Of a stretch of DNA of 64,000 bases, positions 1 through 8,200 are shown in pieces. The number at the start of each line of letters is the position of its first letter. Position 1 is the stretch's first letter. Source of the DNA: Alcaligenaceae bacterium (GTDB taxonomy: Bacteria; Pseudomonadota; Gammaproteobacteria; Burkholderiales; Burkholderiaceae_B); the NCBI GenBank assembly GCA_030538235.1, contig JAUNUJ010000008.1, positions 1-64,000 on the forward strand, written 5' to 3'. The position numbers and the translations under genes are program-made. The notes below the pieces were generated by a model that did not search any database, had not been told where the DNA came from, and saw only the letters and a list, made by a program, of their open reading frames with translations.

Positions 1-10
1 AAAGATTTAA

Positions 11-39
11 ATTATGACGCATCTAAATCTGCTTGTCAA
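11..39 (-). promoter_or_regulatory. Strong sigma70 promoter, second of a tandem pair, firing off the left edge
   Basis: On the minus strand a perfect -35 TTGACA (34-39) is followed by exactly 17 bases and a -10 CATAAT (11-16). The sequence upstream of the -35 is an almost pure A/T tract, as in the UP elements of stable-RNA promoters. The spacer resembles that of the promoter at 158-186. The target lies beyond the window. An rRNA or tRNA operon is an inference from promoter strength and tandem layout. Confidence 0.7.
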
Positions 40-157
40 CACTTATTTGAAAAAACTTTAAATTAAATTTGAATTCATCAATTTGTGTTGTTTTTTGCTT
101 AACTGCCTGTGCATCATCTAAGTGAAAACCCTAGGCCTTGTTTTGCGAAAGATTGTT

Positions 158-186
158 ATTATGAACAATCTAAAATCTCTTGTCAA
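158..186 (-). promoter_or_regulatory. Strong sigma70 promoter, first of a tandem pair
   Basis: Minus-strand TTGACA (181-186), a 17-base spacer, and CATAAT (158-163), preceded by an A/T-rich tract at about 188-212. It differs from the second promoter only at scattered spacer positions and lies 147 bases upstream of it. It starts just downstream of tRNA-Thr in the same direction, so it is not needed for that tRNA and probably feeds a gene off the left edge. Confidence 0.7.
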
Positions 187-257
187 GTGATTTATTAAGT
201 TATTTTTTTATGCCGCAATGGCTATTAAATAATTTATCGATTAACTTTAGAGAGAAA

Positions 258-333
258 TGGTGCCGGCTACAAGAGTCGAACTCGTGACCTTCTGATTACA
301 AATCAGCTGCTCTACCAACTGAGCTAAGCCGGC
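258..333 (-). tRNA. tRNA-Thr (anticodon UGU)
   Basis: Read on the minus strand from 333, the sequence folds as a full cloverleaf: acceptor arm GCCGGCT paired with AGCCGGC, D-loop TTAGCTCAGTTGGTAGAGC, anticodon stem-loop CTGATTTGTAATCAG with anticodon TGT, T-arm containing GTTCGAC. The discriminator base is A and the CCA end is encoded (258-260). It follows sspB, a position also known from other Burkholderiales. Confidence 0.97.
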
Positions 334-344
334 GTAAGAATGAA

Positions 345-372
345 ATTATAAACACTTCGTATAATTTTGCAA
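345..372 (-). promoter_or_regulatory. Promoter of tRNA-Thr
   Basis: Minus strand: -35 TTGCAA (367-372), 16-base spacer, consensus -10 TATAAT (345-350), about 11 bases ahead of the mature tRNA 5' end at 333. Confidence 0.7.
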
Positions 373-432
373 GCCCTATATCCGCTTTTCTTTAAAAAAT
401 CGCTTTACTATGCATTTTTGCAACAAAAGGGG

Positions 433-843
433 CTACTTAATGATTTGCAGCACGGTCGCTTTTTTCTTATTAGATCCTTGGGAATCTGTTTCTGCATCGC
501 CCTCTGTAACAGTCGCAGGCAATTCATAATCCTCTTCAAAAGGAAAACCCATCCCCTCTTGAGTCTCGCGAGCAAAGAAACTCACCACTGTCGCTACCGG
601 AAAAAGTATTTCTTGTGCTTGTCCACCAAATCGCGCACTAAATGATACCCAATGATTATCCACGTGAAAATCTTTAGTCGCTAAAGGTCCTATATTAAAC
701 GTAATATAGCCATCCTTAACAAAAGCTTTGGGCACTTGGCAGTTCTTATCCACACGAACAACAATATGGGGCGTTAAGCTTTGGTCATAACACCACTCAT
801 ATAAGGCTCTAATTAAATAAGGCTTACTTGACGCCGGAAACAT
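433..843 (-). CDS. sspB: ClpXP adaptor protein SspB
   Basis: 136 residues. SspB binds ssrA-tagged proteins released by trans-translation and delivers them to the ClpXP protease in the cytoplasm. The N-terminal two thirds is the compact substrate-binding domain (opening SSKPYLIRALYEW, then the VRVDKNCQVPKAFV and ITFNIGPLA strands). An acidic flexible linker follows, and the protein ends in a short basic-hydrophobic tail (KKKATVLQIIK) that matches the ClpX-docking XB motif. It lies downstream of sspA, but a terminator-like hairpin at 921-957 and a 127-base gap suggest partly independent expression. The identification is secure. Confidence 0.95.
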   Translation of the reverse strand: MFPASSKPYLIRALYEWCYDQSLTPHIVVRVDKNCQVPKAFVKDGYITFNIGPLATKDFHVDNHWVSFSARFGGQAQEILFPVATVVSFFARETQEGMGFPFEEDYELPATVTEGDAETDSQGSNKKKATVLQIIK

Positions 844-920
844 AAAACACCTCGCTCTGTCTTTTGTACTAAATTAGCAACAGTCATTATAATTTATAAA
901 AACCAAACAACAAATTTAAA

Positions 921-957
921 AATACCCGAGCATTAGTATAAAACTCACTCGGGTATT
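921..957 (-). terminator. Terminator after the petABC-sspA unit
   Basis: Ten-base-pair stem (AATACCCGAG at 921-930 with CTCGGGTATT at 948-957). On the minus strand it is followed by TTTTTAAATTTG, so it reads as an intrinsic terminator for sspA. Confidence 0.75.
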
Positions 958-970
958 AATATATCAACAA

Positions 971-1582
971 TTAACGACGCATCACTTTTTCACTTGGTGT
1001 AAGCGCTTCAATGAATGAAGGTCTAGAGAAAATCCTCTCTGCATACTTTTGAATTGGTGCCGCACTGCGTGGTAATTCAATACCGTAATGCTCTAGACGC
1101 CACAATAAAGGCGCTATTGCTACGTCAGGCATTGAAAACTCCTCGCCTAACAAATAATCATTTTTACTCATTACCGGCGCTAATACAGTTAACTGGTCAC
1201 GAATACGATTTCGCGCAACTTCAAGCTCCTCTGCATCAGGGCTAAGCTGACGATCTTCTAGCACCAATACGTGAGAAAAGAGTTCGCGCTCAAAATTATG
1301 TAAAAACAAACGTGTGCGAGCGCGCATAATCGGCTCTGCAGGCATTAATTGCGGATGAGGAAATCGCTCATCGATATATTCATTGATGATATTGGACTCA
1401 TAAAGAATCAAATCGCGCTCTTCTAAAATAGGCACCTTGCCATAAGGGTTCATCACTGATACGTCTTCCGGCATATTAAATAAATCAATATCACGGATCT
1501 CAAAGTCCATACCCTTTTCGTAAAGGACAAAGCGGCAACGCTGTGAAAATGGGCAGGTCGTACCCGAATGAAGAATCATCAT
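971..1582 (-). CDS. sspA: Stringent starvation protein A (glutathione S-transferase fold)
   Basis: 203 residues. SspA is an RNA-polymerase-associated protein with a GST fold that helps cells through starvation and acid stress; it lacks GST activity in studied members. The thioredoxin-like N-terminal domain opens with LHSGTTCPFSQRCRFVLYEK and carries the cis-Pro region PYGKVPILEERD and the ESNIINEYIDERFPHP segment. The C-terminal half is the all-helical GST domain with YLLGEEFSMPDVAIAPLLWR. It follows petC by about 100 bases, an order (petABC-sspA-sspB) typical of beta- and gammaproteobacteria. Confidence 0.95.
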   Translation of the reverse strand: MMILHSGTTCPFSQRCRFVLYEKGMDFEIRDIDLFNMPEDVSVMNPYGKVPILEERDLILYESNIINEYIDERFPHPQLMPAEPIMRARTRLFLHNFERELFSHVLVLEDRQLSPDAEELEVARNRIRDQLTVLAPVMSKNDYLLGEEFSMPDVAIAPLLWRLEHYGIELPRSAAPIQKYAERIFSRPSFIEALTPSEKVMRR

Positions 1583-1609
1583 ATAAACTAGTCTCCGTTA
1601 AACGAATTA

Positions 1610-1652
1610 AGGTCAGCGCCATAAGACACTGACCTCATGTGCTCTGCACATG
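1610..1652 (-). promoter_or_regulatory. Paired hairpins between petC and sspA
   Basis: Two adjacent inverted repeats fill the gap: AGGTCAG/CTGACCT (1610-1616 with 1629-1635) and CATGTG/CACATG (1636-1641 with 1647-1652), followed by further GCATGC-type symmetry to about 1665. Neither has a clear U-tract. They may stabilise the pet mRNA end or attenuate read-through into sspA. Confidence 0.45.
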
Positions 1653-1684
1653 CTCGGCATGCGCAGAGAGTTGTCTGTGCTGAA

Positions 1685-2536
1685 TTATTTTACATGTTTC
1701 CAGTATTGCTTGTTCAAGAACCAAGCGACAACAAAGAACAAGGCTAAGAATAGCATAACCCAAGTACCTAGTACTTTACGGAAATGCTGATCCGGCTCAG
1801 CCATCCAGCCCAAGAAGGCGCTCAGGTCAGCCATATCTTTTTCAAAAACCTCACGCTTAGATTCATCTAGGTATGTAATTTCAGCAGAATAGTCATCACC
1901 ACCTTTGTAGTCAGCAAGTTCTTTCTCGCTGATCAAAGTAGCAAAACCGTCTTTATCAAAATTTGTTACTTTCTCAACCCATTTTTTGTCTGCACCCTCG
2001 CCTACTGATTGGACTTGAGTAATAGTCGCCTCAACAGGGCCTTGCATTCTCCAGAATGGGTTAGGCATAGCGGCATTTGGGAATACCAAGTTATTCCAAC
2101 CCGTCTGACTACTCTGGTCACGGTAGAAAGTACGCAAGTAAGTATAGACGTAATCTGTACCTGGTTGGCCTAAGTTAGCCGAACGCGAACGCGCAATCAC
2201 CGATAAATCCGGCGGCGTCACCCCCATCCATGCCTTGGCATCACGAGCAGACAAAGCAACATTCATCATATCGCCCACACGCTCACCGGTGAACAGAAGA
2301 TTCTCTTCAATTTGTTGTTCGGTTAAACCCAAATCCATTAATTTGTTATAGCGCACGTAATCGGCACTATGACAATTTAAACAGTAGTTAACAAATAGTT
2401 TGGCGCCATTTTGCAATGCAGCTTTGTCAGTTACTTTAACCGGCACTACATCCCAAGGATATTGCTGCGCTACTGTTGTTGGAGAAGCAACAACAGCAAC
2501 CGTTAGAGCCAAAACGCTTAATATTTTTTTAAACAT
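1685..2536 (-). CDS. petC: Cytochrome c1 subunit of the bc1 complex
   Basis: 283 residues. This is the membrane-anchored c-type cytochrome that passes electrons from the Rieske protein to soluble cytochrome c. A cleavable signal peptide (residues 1 to about 23, ending in VAQ) precedes the mature protein. The heme site CLNCH lies near residue 52 and a Met-Pro segment (NAAMPNPF) near residue 155 probably includes the sixth-ligand Met. A C-terminal membrane helix (WVMLFLALFFVVAWFL) is followed by a basic tail. Last gene of petABC, 15 bases after petB. Heme attachment would need the Ccm system encoded at 47-54 kb. Confidence 0.96.
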   Translation of the reverse strand: MFKKILSVLALTVAVVASPTTVAQQYPWDVVPVKVTDKAALQNGAKLFVNYCLNCHSADYVRYNKLMDLGLTEQQIEENLLFTGERVGDMMNVALSARDAKAWMGVTPPDLSVIARSRSANLGQPGTDYVYTYLRTFYRDQSSQTGWNNLVFPNAAMPNPFWRMQGPVEATITQVQSVGEGADKKWVEKVTNFDKDGFATLISEKELADYKGGDDYSAEITYLDESKREVFEKDMADLSAFLGWMAEPDQHFRKVLGTWVMLFLALFFVVAWFLNKQYWKHVK

Positions 2537-2551
2537 GATTCACCCTTGCTC

Positions 2552-3937
2552 TTAGTGTGGCTTAAAAGTTACACGCTCAGGAACTTCTTTGAACGAACCT
2601 AAACGACTCCAGATAGGCATAAAGAAGAAGAACGCCAAATAAATAACCGTACCCACTTGAGAAGTAAGGTTCAATAGGTCTGACGGTGCTTTTGTACCGA
2701 TAATACCCAAGATCACAAAGTTGATCATAAAGATGACGTATAACAACTTATGCCAGCCCGGACGATAACGAATCGACTTAACAGGTGATTTGTCCAACCA
2801 AGGCAAGAAGCCCAGCATAACAACAGTACCACCCATAACAACAACACCCCAGAACTTCGCATCAAATACACGCAGAAGCACTGCTACACCAATCAATACT
2901 ACAGGCCAGATAATTTTCCAGATGCCACGGTTATTTTTGCTAAAGAATAAACCAATTGCAAAGATCACACAGAAAGCAACTAGAGCCCAAGTAAACTCAT
3001 CGGTCGTTGCACGCAGCATAGAGTAGAACGGCGTAAAATACCAGACCGGCGCAATATGCGGCGGTGTCACATATGGGTCAGCCGGGATAAAGTTATTTGC
3101 CTCAATAAAATAACCACCCATGGTTGGCGCAAAGAACATAATCGCAGCAAATACCAGTAAGAACCCGGCAACGCCCACAATGTCATGCACTGAGTAGTAA
3201 GGATGGAATGGAATACCATCTAAAGGACGACCTGTAGAATCCACTTTTTCCTTAATTTCGATACCATCTGGGTTATTGGAACCGACTTCGTGAAGCGCAA
3301 TAATATGAGCAACAATTAAACCGATTAACACCAGAGGAATTGCAATCACGTGGAATGCGAAGAAGCGGTTAAGCGTCGCATCTGAGACAACGAAGTCACC
3401 ACGAATCCAAGTAGATAACCCCTCACCTACAAATGGAATAGCAGCAAACAAGTTAACAATTACCTGAGCGCCCCAGTATGACATTTGACCCCATGGTAAT
3501 AAGTAACCAAAGAAGGCCTCAGCCATTAGGCAAAGGAAAATAGCCACACCGAAAATCCACACCAACTCGCGCGGTTTGCGGTATGAACCGTACAACATAC
3601 CTCGTAGCATATGCAAATAGACTACTACGAAGAACATTGAAGCACCGGTTGAGTGCATATAACGAATAACCCAACCGAAAGGCACTTCGCGCATGATGTA
3701 CTCAACTGAAGCAAACGCCAATTCAGCATCAGGCTTATAGTGCATTACCAAGAAAATACCGGTCAAAATCTGAATGACCAGTACTAACATGGCTAATGAA
3801 CCAAAGAAGTACCAGAAGTTAAAGTTCTTGGGGGCATAGTATTCGGTCATGTGCTCCTTGACCATTTTGGTCAAAGGAAAACGTCTATCAACCCAACCAA
3901 GAAGACCTGTTGTTTCAACAACTTTCTCGCCGGCCAT
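2552..3937 (-). CDS. petB: Cytochrome b subunit of the bc1 complex
   Basis: 461 residues, the full fused b6/subunit-IV form usual in proteobacteria. It binds both b hemes and forms the quinol-oxidising and quinone-reducing pockets. Visible hallmarks are WGQMSYWGAQVIVNLFAAIP with the Qo-site helix, the heme-ligand histidines in RYMHSTGASMFF and FFAFHVIAIPL/IVAHIIALHE, the Qo-loop PEWY counterpart written here as PVWYF, and eight or more membrane helices. It is the middle gene of petABC. Confidence 0.97.
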   Translation of the reverse strand: MAGEKVVETTGLLGWVDRRFPLTKMVKEHMTEYYAPKNFNFWYFFGSLAMLVLVIQILTGIFLVMHYKPDAELAFASVEYIMREVPFGWVIRYMHSTGASMFFVVVYLHMLRGMLYGSYRKPRELVWIFGVAIFLCLMAEAFFGYLLPWGQMSYWGAQVIVNLFAAIPFVGEGLSTWIRGDFVVSDATLNRFFAFHVIAIPLVLIGLIVAHIIALHEVGSNNPDGIEIKEKVDSTGRPLDGIPFHPYYSVHDIVGVAGFLLVFAAIMFFAPTMGGYFIEANNFIPADPYVTPPHIAPVWYFTPFYSMLRATTDEFTWALVAFCVIFAIGLFFSKNNRGIWKIIWPVVLIGVAVLLRVFDAKFWGVVVMGGTVVMLGFLPWLDKSPVKSIRYRPGWHKLLYVIFMINFVILGIIGTKAPSDLLNLTSQVGTVIYLAFFFFMPIWSRLGSFKEVPERVTFKPH

Positions 3938-3994
3938 GTAAGGCTCCTTTTAAAAACTAGCTAAAAATTAAAAACCCTGCAAGTTCCCAAGCGA

Positions 3995-4642
3995 TTAAGC
4001 CGGAGTATCCAAACCAATCATGATGTTGAAATCATCGATGAAATAGTACGGAGGAACGGGTAAGTTATCAGGGGCTGGCTGGTTTTTAAAGACACGGCCA
4101 GCAAAATCGAACACGGAACCATGGCACGGACACAAATAACCGCCTAACCAGTCAGCACCCATACCCTGTGAGTTTCCGGATGCAAAACGAGCCGTCGGTG
4201 AACAGCCTAAGTGCGTACAAATACCGACCATCACCATCCATTCAGGATTAATTGAGCGATGTTCATTTTTCGCAAAATCGGGGGTAAAGCCCGGGCGATC
4301 GGACATTGGGTCCACTAAATCATCGTTGATTTGAGCCAGCGACTCTAACATCTCAGGAGTGCGACGCAGAACCCATACTGGCTTACCCTGCCACTCTACT
4401 GTGATCATCTGCCCAGGAGCAACCGCAGAGATATTGACCTGCACAGGTGCGCCGGCCGCTTTTGCACGCTCTGAAGGAGACATAGATGCAACAAATGGAA
4501 TTACCGTAGCAACACCGGCAATTCCACCCACCGCACAGGCTGTGCCTAACCAAAAACGACGATCCGGATCATCGGGCAGTACATTTGGTGATGCCTGCTC
4601 AACAACGACCATCTCATTTGAAACTGTAGATTCTTGACTCAT
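3995..4642 (-). CDS. petA: Rieske [2Fe-2S] iron-sulfur subunit of the bc1 complex
   Basis: 215 residues. It takes the first electron from ubiquinol and moves between cytochrome b and c1. The N-terminus has a twin-arginine-like signal anchor (DDPDRRFWLGTACAVGGIAGV). The cluster-binding motifs CTHLGC and CPCHGS are both intact. The ATG at 4642 is chosen because AGGAAA lies 6 bases upstream; a longer reading to 4663 would need TTG without a good ribosome site. It heads petABC. Its export probably uses the Tat system encoded at 7.4-9.6 kb. Confidence 0.95.
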   Translation of the reverse strand: MSQESTVSNEMVVVEQASPNVLPDDPDRRFWLGTACAVGGIAGVATVIPFVASMSPSERAKAAGAPVQVNISAVAPGQMITVEWQGKPVWVLRRTPEMLESLAQINDDLVDPMSDRPGFTPDFAKNEHRSINPEWMVMVGICTHLGCSPTARFASGNSQGMGADWLGGYLCPCHGSVFDFAGRVFKNQPAPDNLPVPPYYFIDDFNIMIGLDTPA

Positions 4643-4682
4643 ATCATTTCCTATTACTGCCAAGGTCTAAAAACAACGATGC

Positions 4683-4699
4683 GCGACAATAGTTGTCGC
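4683..4699. promoter_or_regulatory. Perfect palindrome upstream of petA
   Basis: GCGACAA (4683-4689), three bases, TTGTCGC (4693-4699), 41 bases upstream of the petA start. On the minus strand it is followed after a few bases by GTTGTTTTTAG. It could be an operator or a leader hairpin of the pet operon; the sequence alone does not decide. Confidence 0.45.
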
Positions 4700-4812
4700 A
4701 ATTATCGTACAAACGTATTCTGAAAAATATACAATATTACTAAACGCAATACTATTTAACCCCTTATTATATACTCTATAAATCTGTTACAACCAATAAA
4801 AGGAAATTTTTT

Positions 4813-5310
4813 ATGAGCAAGGCTTCTAGTTTCATACAAGAATTCAAAGAATTCGCAGTAAAAGGCAATATGATTGACCTAGCCGTTGGGGTGATCATTG
4901 GTGCTGCTTTTGGTAAGATTATCGACTCCCTAGTAAAGGACGTTATCATGCCGGTGATTAGTTTTATCATTGGCGGCTCTGCAGACTTTTCAAATATGTA
5001 CTTCGTGCTGTCTCGCCCCGAAGGCTACAGCGGCCCTGAAACTTATCAAGCATTAACCGAAGCTGGAGCCAATGTTTTCGCCTACGGTAGCTTTATTACC
5101 ATATTGATTAACTTTATCCTATTAGCCTTTGTGGTCTTTCTATTAGTCAAAGTTATCGCCAAAGCTCGTGCCAGCTTCGAACGCGAACAACAGCTTGAAG
5201 AAGCTGCCGCGGTTGAAGAAGTTCCTGCTGATGTTGCATTACTACGTGAAATTCGCGATTTGCTGCAAAAACAAGAAGATAAACCGAAAATCGACCACAC
5301 ACCTCAATAA
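4813..5310 (+). CDS. mscL: Large-conductance mechanosensitive channel MscL
   Basis: 165 residues. MscL is a homopentameric inner-membrane pore that opens under extreme membrane tension during hypo-osmotic shock. The first helix carries the family signature [20 protein letters not shown], then a periplasmic loop (about residues 50-80), TM2 ([19 protein letters not shown]) and a cytoplasmic helical bundle ending in [12 protein letters not shown]. It is slightly longer than the usual 130-150 residues because of the periplasmic loop and C-terminal tail. AGGAAA is the ribosome site. Single gene, divergent from petABC, with its own terminator. Confidence 0.97.
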   Translation: MSKASSFIQEFKEFAVKGNMIDLAVGVIIGAAFGKIIDSLVKDVIMPVISFIIGGSADFSNMYFVLSRPEGYSGPETYQALTEAGANVFAYGSFITILINFILLAFVVFLLVKVIAKARASFEREQQLEEAAAVEEVPADVALLREIRDLLQKQEDKPKIDHTPQ

Positions 5311-5331
5311 TATTTTTCGTTATTTATTACA

Positions 5332-5374
5332 ACCAAAGCCCGAACTGAAATCAAGTTCGGGCTTTGGTTTTTTT
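5332..5374 (+). terminator. Terminator of mscL
   Basis: Stem of about 15 bp (ACCAAAGCCCGAACT with AGTTCGGGCTTTGGT, 7-base loop) followed by TTTTTTT. Very strong intrinsic terminator. Confidence 0.93.
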
Positions 5375-5387
5375 GAGATAAAACAAA

Positions 5388-6167
5388 TTAGATTGGATTA
5401 TCTATATCAACGTACTCCAGGATCAAGCCAGAAAACTTCGCTTGCATCGCTTTCATCAGACCCTGTACGCCATATCGCTCAGTGGCATGATGACCTGCGC
5501 CATAATAGGCCACACCATACTCATGAGCCAGATGATATACGGGCTCTGACGCTTCACCGGTGATATATGCATCGGCACCGGCTAGCACGGCTTCTTCAAA
5601 CATACCCTGAGCCCCACCGGTACACCATGCCACCGTCTCAATCTTTTGATCCGGATCGCCAATGAATAACGGCCTACGGCCTAATGACTTTTCAATAGCG
5701 CTGGCAAAGTCTGCGGCACTACTTACACCCGCGGGTGGTTGCCCTAACCATATCAAATCATCCCTACCAAAGGTTTGTGGTTTATTATCCACATAATTTA
5801 CACGCAATCCCAAGACTTGCGCTAACATGACATTATTGCCCCATTGGGTATGAGCATCGAGCGGTAAGTGATATCCTATTAGGTTGATATCATGTTTGAT
5901 GAGCTTAGCCAGTCGCTGGTATTTTGCATTGGTAATTCTGGTGTCTTCATTCTTCCAAAACCACCCGTGATGCACAATAATAGCATCTGCTTGCTTTTCG
6001 ATTGCCTGTTCCACCAAGGCCAAGCTTGCTGTTACTCCAAAAATCACCTTGTTAATTTCAGGTTTTCCCTGCACTTGCAATCCATTAGGAGCATAATCCT
6101 GAAATAAATGTGGTTGAAGTTGGTTATCTAACCAGTTAATAAGTTCTTTTACTGTAATTTTATTCAC
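5388..6167 (-). CDS. Nif3-like dinuclear metal centre protein (YbgI family)
   Basis: 259 residues. Family members form hexameric toroids with a dinuclear metal site; GTP cyclohydrolase I type 2-like activity has been proposed for some, and the cellular role is not settled. Family signatures are the DYAPNGLQVQG opening, the metal-binding IIVHHGWFW (near residue 65), YHLPLDAH, and the C-terminal GAGHHATERYGVQGL with two further metal histidines. Length is normal for the single-domain bacterial form. It is convergent with mscL and divergent (19-base gap) from the degS-like gene; the same neighbourhood occurs in other Burkholderiales. Confidence 0.93.
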   Translation of the reverse strand: MNKITVKELINWLDNQLQPHLFQDYAPNGLQVQGKPEINKVIFGVTASLALVEQAIEKQADAIIVHHGWFWKNEDTRITNAKYQRLAKLIKHDINLIGYHLPLDAHTQWGNNVMLAQVLGLRVNYVDNKPQTFGRDDLIWLGQPPAGVSSAADFASAIEKSLGRRPLFIGDPDQKIETVAWCTGGAQGMFEEAVLAGADAYITGEASEPVYHLAHEYGVAYYGAGHHATERYGVQGLMKAMQAKFSGLILEYVDIDNPI

Positions 6168-6186
6168 GATTGATTCCTACTAATAT

Positions 6187-7392
6187 ATGTACCGCTATTG
6201 GTTGATTTTCACACAAGCCGTTACCATTATTCTGGCACTGATTTTTACAGTAAGTACAATCAGGCCCGGTTGGATCGGTCAACAAATAGAAAATCACTCA
6301 CAGCCAACTGCCACTGTTATCGTACAGACTGAAGCTATACAAAATCAAAACAATTCAAACAAGCCTCAGACGCCAATGACTACAACTATGACTGTGTTTA
6401 CTTCCTATGCAGATGCGGTCAAGTTAGCAGCGCCTTCAGTTGTTAATATTTATACCACTAAACGCGTTTCTTCGCCTCTTCGCGATCTAAATGATATTCC
6501 CTCCTTGCGACCGTTTATTCAAGAACAAAATGAACGACAGCGCTTAAGCGATCCGACCAGTCTAGGCTCCGGCGTAATAGCCTCTGATAGGGGTTATATC
6601 TTAACTAATTACCATGTGGTCGAAGCGGCTGATGCGATTGAAGTTCTTCTCTACGATGGCCAACGCGCTCCAGCCAAATTCATCGGCGCCGATCCTGACA
6701 CCGATCTGGCGGTTCTACAAATCGAATTACCCAATATCCAACCTATCAAAACCGATCCAAATCAGGCGCTCAATGTCGGCGACGTAGTCTTAGCCATTGG
6801 CAATCCTTTTGGTGTTGGTCAAACTACCACCATGGGTATTATCTCTGCGCTTGACCGTTCAGGCCTGGGTATCAACACCTATGAAAACTTTATCCAAACC
6901 GATGCAGCTATCAACCCGGGTAACTCAGGGGGTGCGCTGATTAATGTCAACGGCAACCTTATCGGCATTAATACCGCTATTTACTCAGAGTCTGGTTCGG
7001 GCGGCTCGCTAGGTATTGGCTTTGCAACCCCAGCTAATACCGCATTGAAAATCATGGAAGAAATCATCGAAACGGGCAAGGTATCACGCGGCTGGTTAGG
7101 TGTTGAACCCCAAGATGTGACCCCTGATCTCGCCAAGGCTTTTAATCTGCCGCAAGTTAGAGGCGTTATTATCGCCTCCATCGGTCAACAAAGTCCGGCC
7201 GCCGCGACCGGTCTAGCGGTTGGCGATATTATTATAAAAATCAATGACAAACAGGCGATTAATACCCGTCAAATGCTTAACGAAGTCGCCACATTAAAAC
7301 CAGGGACTGTGGTTAAATTGGAAGTTCTTAGGGGTGGTCGTACGCTCAGTTTTGATGTCACTCTAGCGCAACGACCACAGACATTTGAATAA
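6187..7392 (+). CDS. DegS-like membrane-anchored serine protease (HtrA family)
   Basis: 401 residues. The protein starts with one uncleaved membrane helix (about residues 5-23), then a linker, a trypsin-like domain and a single PDZ domain (about residues 295-390), the DegS layout. The catalytic triad is visible: His in NYHVVEAADAI, Asp in DTDLAVLQI, Ser in NPGNSGGAL. In well-studied relatives this periplasmic protease senses misfolded outer-membrane proteins and cuts the anti-sigma-E factor. No rseA or rpoE lies in this window, so that role is by family only. DegQ or DegP-type proteases usually have two PDZ domains and a cleaved signal. Confidence 0.92.
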   Translation: MYRYWLIFTQAVTIILALIFTVSTIRPGWIGQQIENHSQPTATVIVQTEAIQNQNNSNKPQTPMTTTMTVFTSYADAVKLAAPSVVNIYTTKRVSSPLRDLNDIPSLRPFIQEQNERQRLSDPTSLGSGVIASDRGYILTNYHVVEAADAIEVLLYDGQRAPAKFIGADPDTDLAVLQIELPNIQPIKTDPNQALNVGDVVLAIGNPFGVGQTTTMGIISALDRSGLGINTYENFIQTDAAINPGNSGGALINVNGNLIGINTAIYSESGSGGSLGIGFATPANTALKIMEEIIETGKVSRGWLGVEPQDVTPDLAKAFNLPQVRGVIIASIGQQSPAAATGLAVGDIIIKINDKQAINTRQMLNEVATLKPGTVVKLEVLRGGRTLSFDVTLAQRPQTFE

Positions 7393-7432
7393 AGCCTTTT
7401 AAAGGGCAGTTCAATTAGTAGATTCTGTCGAT

Positions 7433-8200
7433 TTACTCTTCTTCGGTAGCCTTTTTTCTTACCTTCACAAAACGACATAAGAAAATACCGAGCTCATACA
7501 AGATACAAAGAGGAATCGCCATCAATAGCTGACTGATAACATCCGGTGGAGTCACTACTGCGGCCAAAACAAAAGCGCCGACAATCACATAACCGCGGAT
7601 TGATTTTAATTTTTCCACGCTAATAACGCCAAATGACGCCAATACCACAACGACTACCGGGACCTGGAAAGTTAGACCAAAAGCCAAAAACATGGTCATA
7701 ACAAAGCTTAAGTAGGCGGCAATATCCGGAGCAACAGTTATTGATTCCGGAGCGACCATCGAAATAAATTGGAATATCGTATGAAATACGACGTAGTAAC
7801 AAAACAGCATGCCCAAAAAAAACAGCAAAGTGCTTGATAAAATCAGCGGCACAACCAAGCGTTTTTCGTGAATATACAGACCCGGCGCAATAAAGGCCCA
7901 GGCTTGATATAACACCACTGGTAAAGCAATCACAAAGGCCACCAATAAGGTCACCTTGAGAGGCACCAAAAACGGTGTGATTACGCCGGTAGCAATCATG
8001 GTGTGATTTTCGGGCAACGTGTTAATCATTGGCTGAGCCAGAAAATCATAGACGGCACCGGTACCCGGATAGATAGTAAGAACCACGAATACGGCCAACA
8101 CCGCCAACAACATGCGGATAACACGTGTCCTTAACTCAATTAGGTGTGAGAAAAAACTCTGACCGGGATCCTCTGCCGCAGAACTCGATTGATTAGACAT
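7433..8200 (-). CDS. tatC: Sec-independent translocase subunit TatC
   Basis: 255 residues from the ATG at 8200, which has GGTGGG upstream and overlaps the tatB stop by eight bases. A longer in-frame reading would run into tatB and is not supported. TatC is the polytopic receptor that recognises twin-arginine signals. Signatures are FFSHLIELRTRVIRML in the first cytoplasmic segment, PGLYIHEKRLVVPLI and the six membrane helices. Known likely clients in this window are TorA and the Rieske protein. Translationally coupled last gene of tatABC. Confidence 0.95.
   Translation of the reverse strand: MSNQSSSAAEDPGQSFFSHLIELRTRVIRMLLAVLAVFVVLTIYPGTGAVYDFLAQPMINTLPENHTMIATGVITPFLVPLKVTLLVAFVIALPVVLYQAWAFIAPGLYIHEKRLVVPLILSSTLLFFLGMLFCYYVVFHTIFQFISMVAPESITVAPDIAAYLSFVMTMFLAFGLTFQVPVVVVVLASFGVISVEKLKSIRGYVIVGAFVLAAVVTPPDVISQLLMAIPLCILYELGIFLCRFVKVRKKATEEE

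Noticed and set aside
40-147. A tRNA gene between the two tandem promoters
   Set aside because: No cloverleaf and no T-arm GTTCRA motif on either strand.
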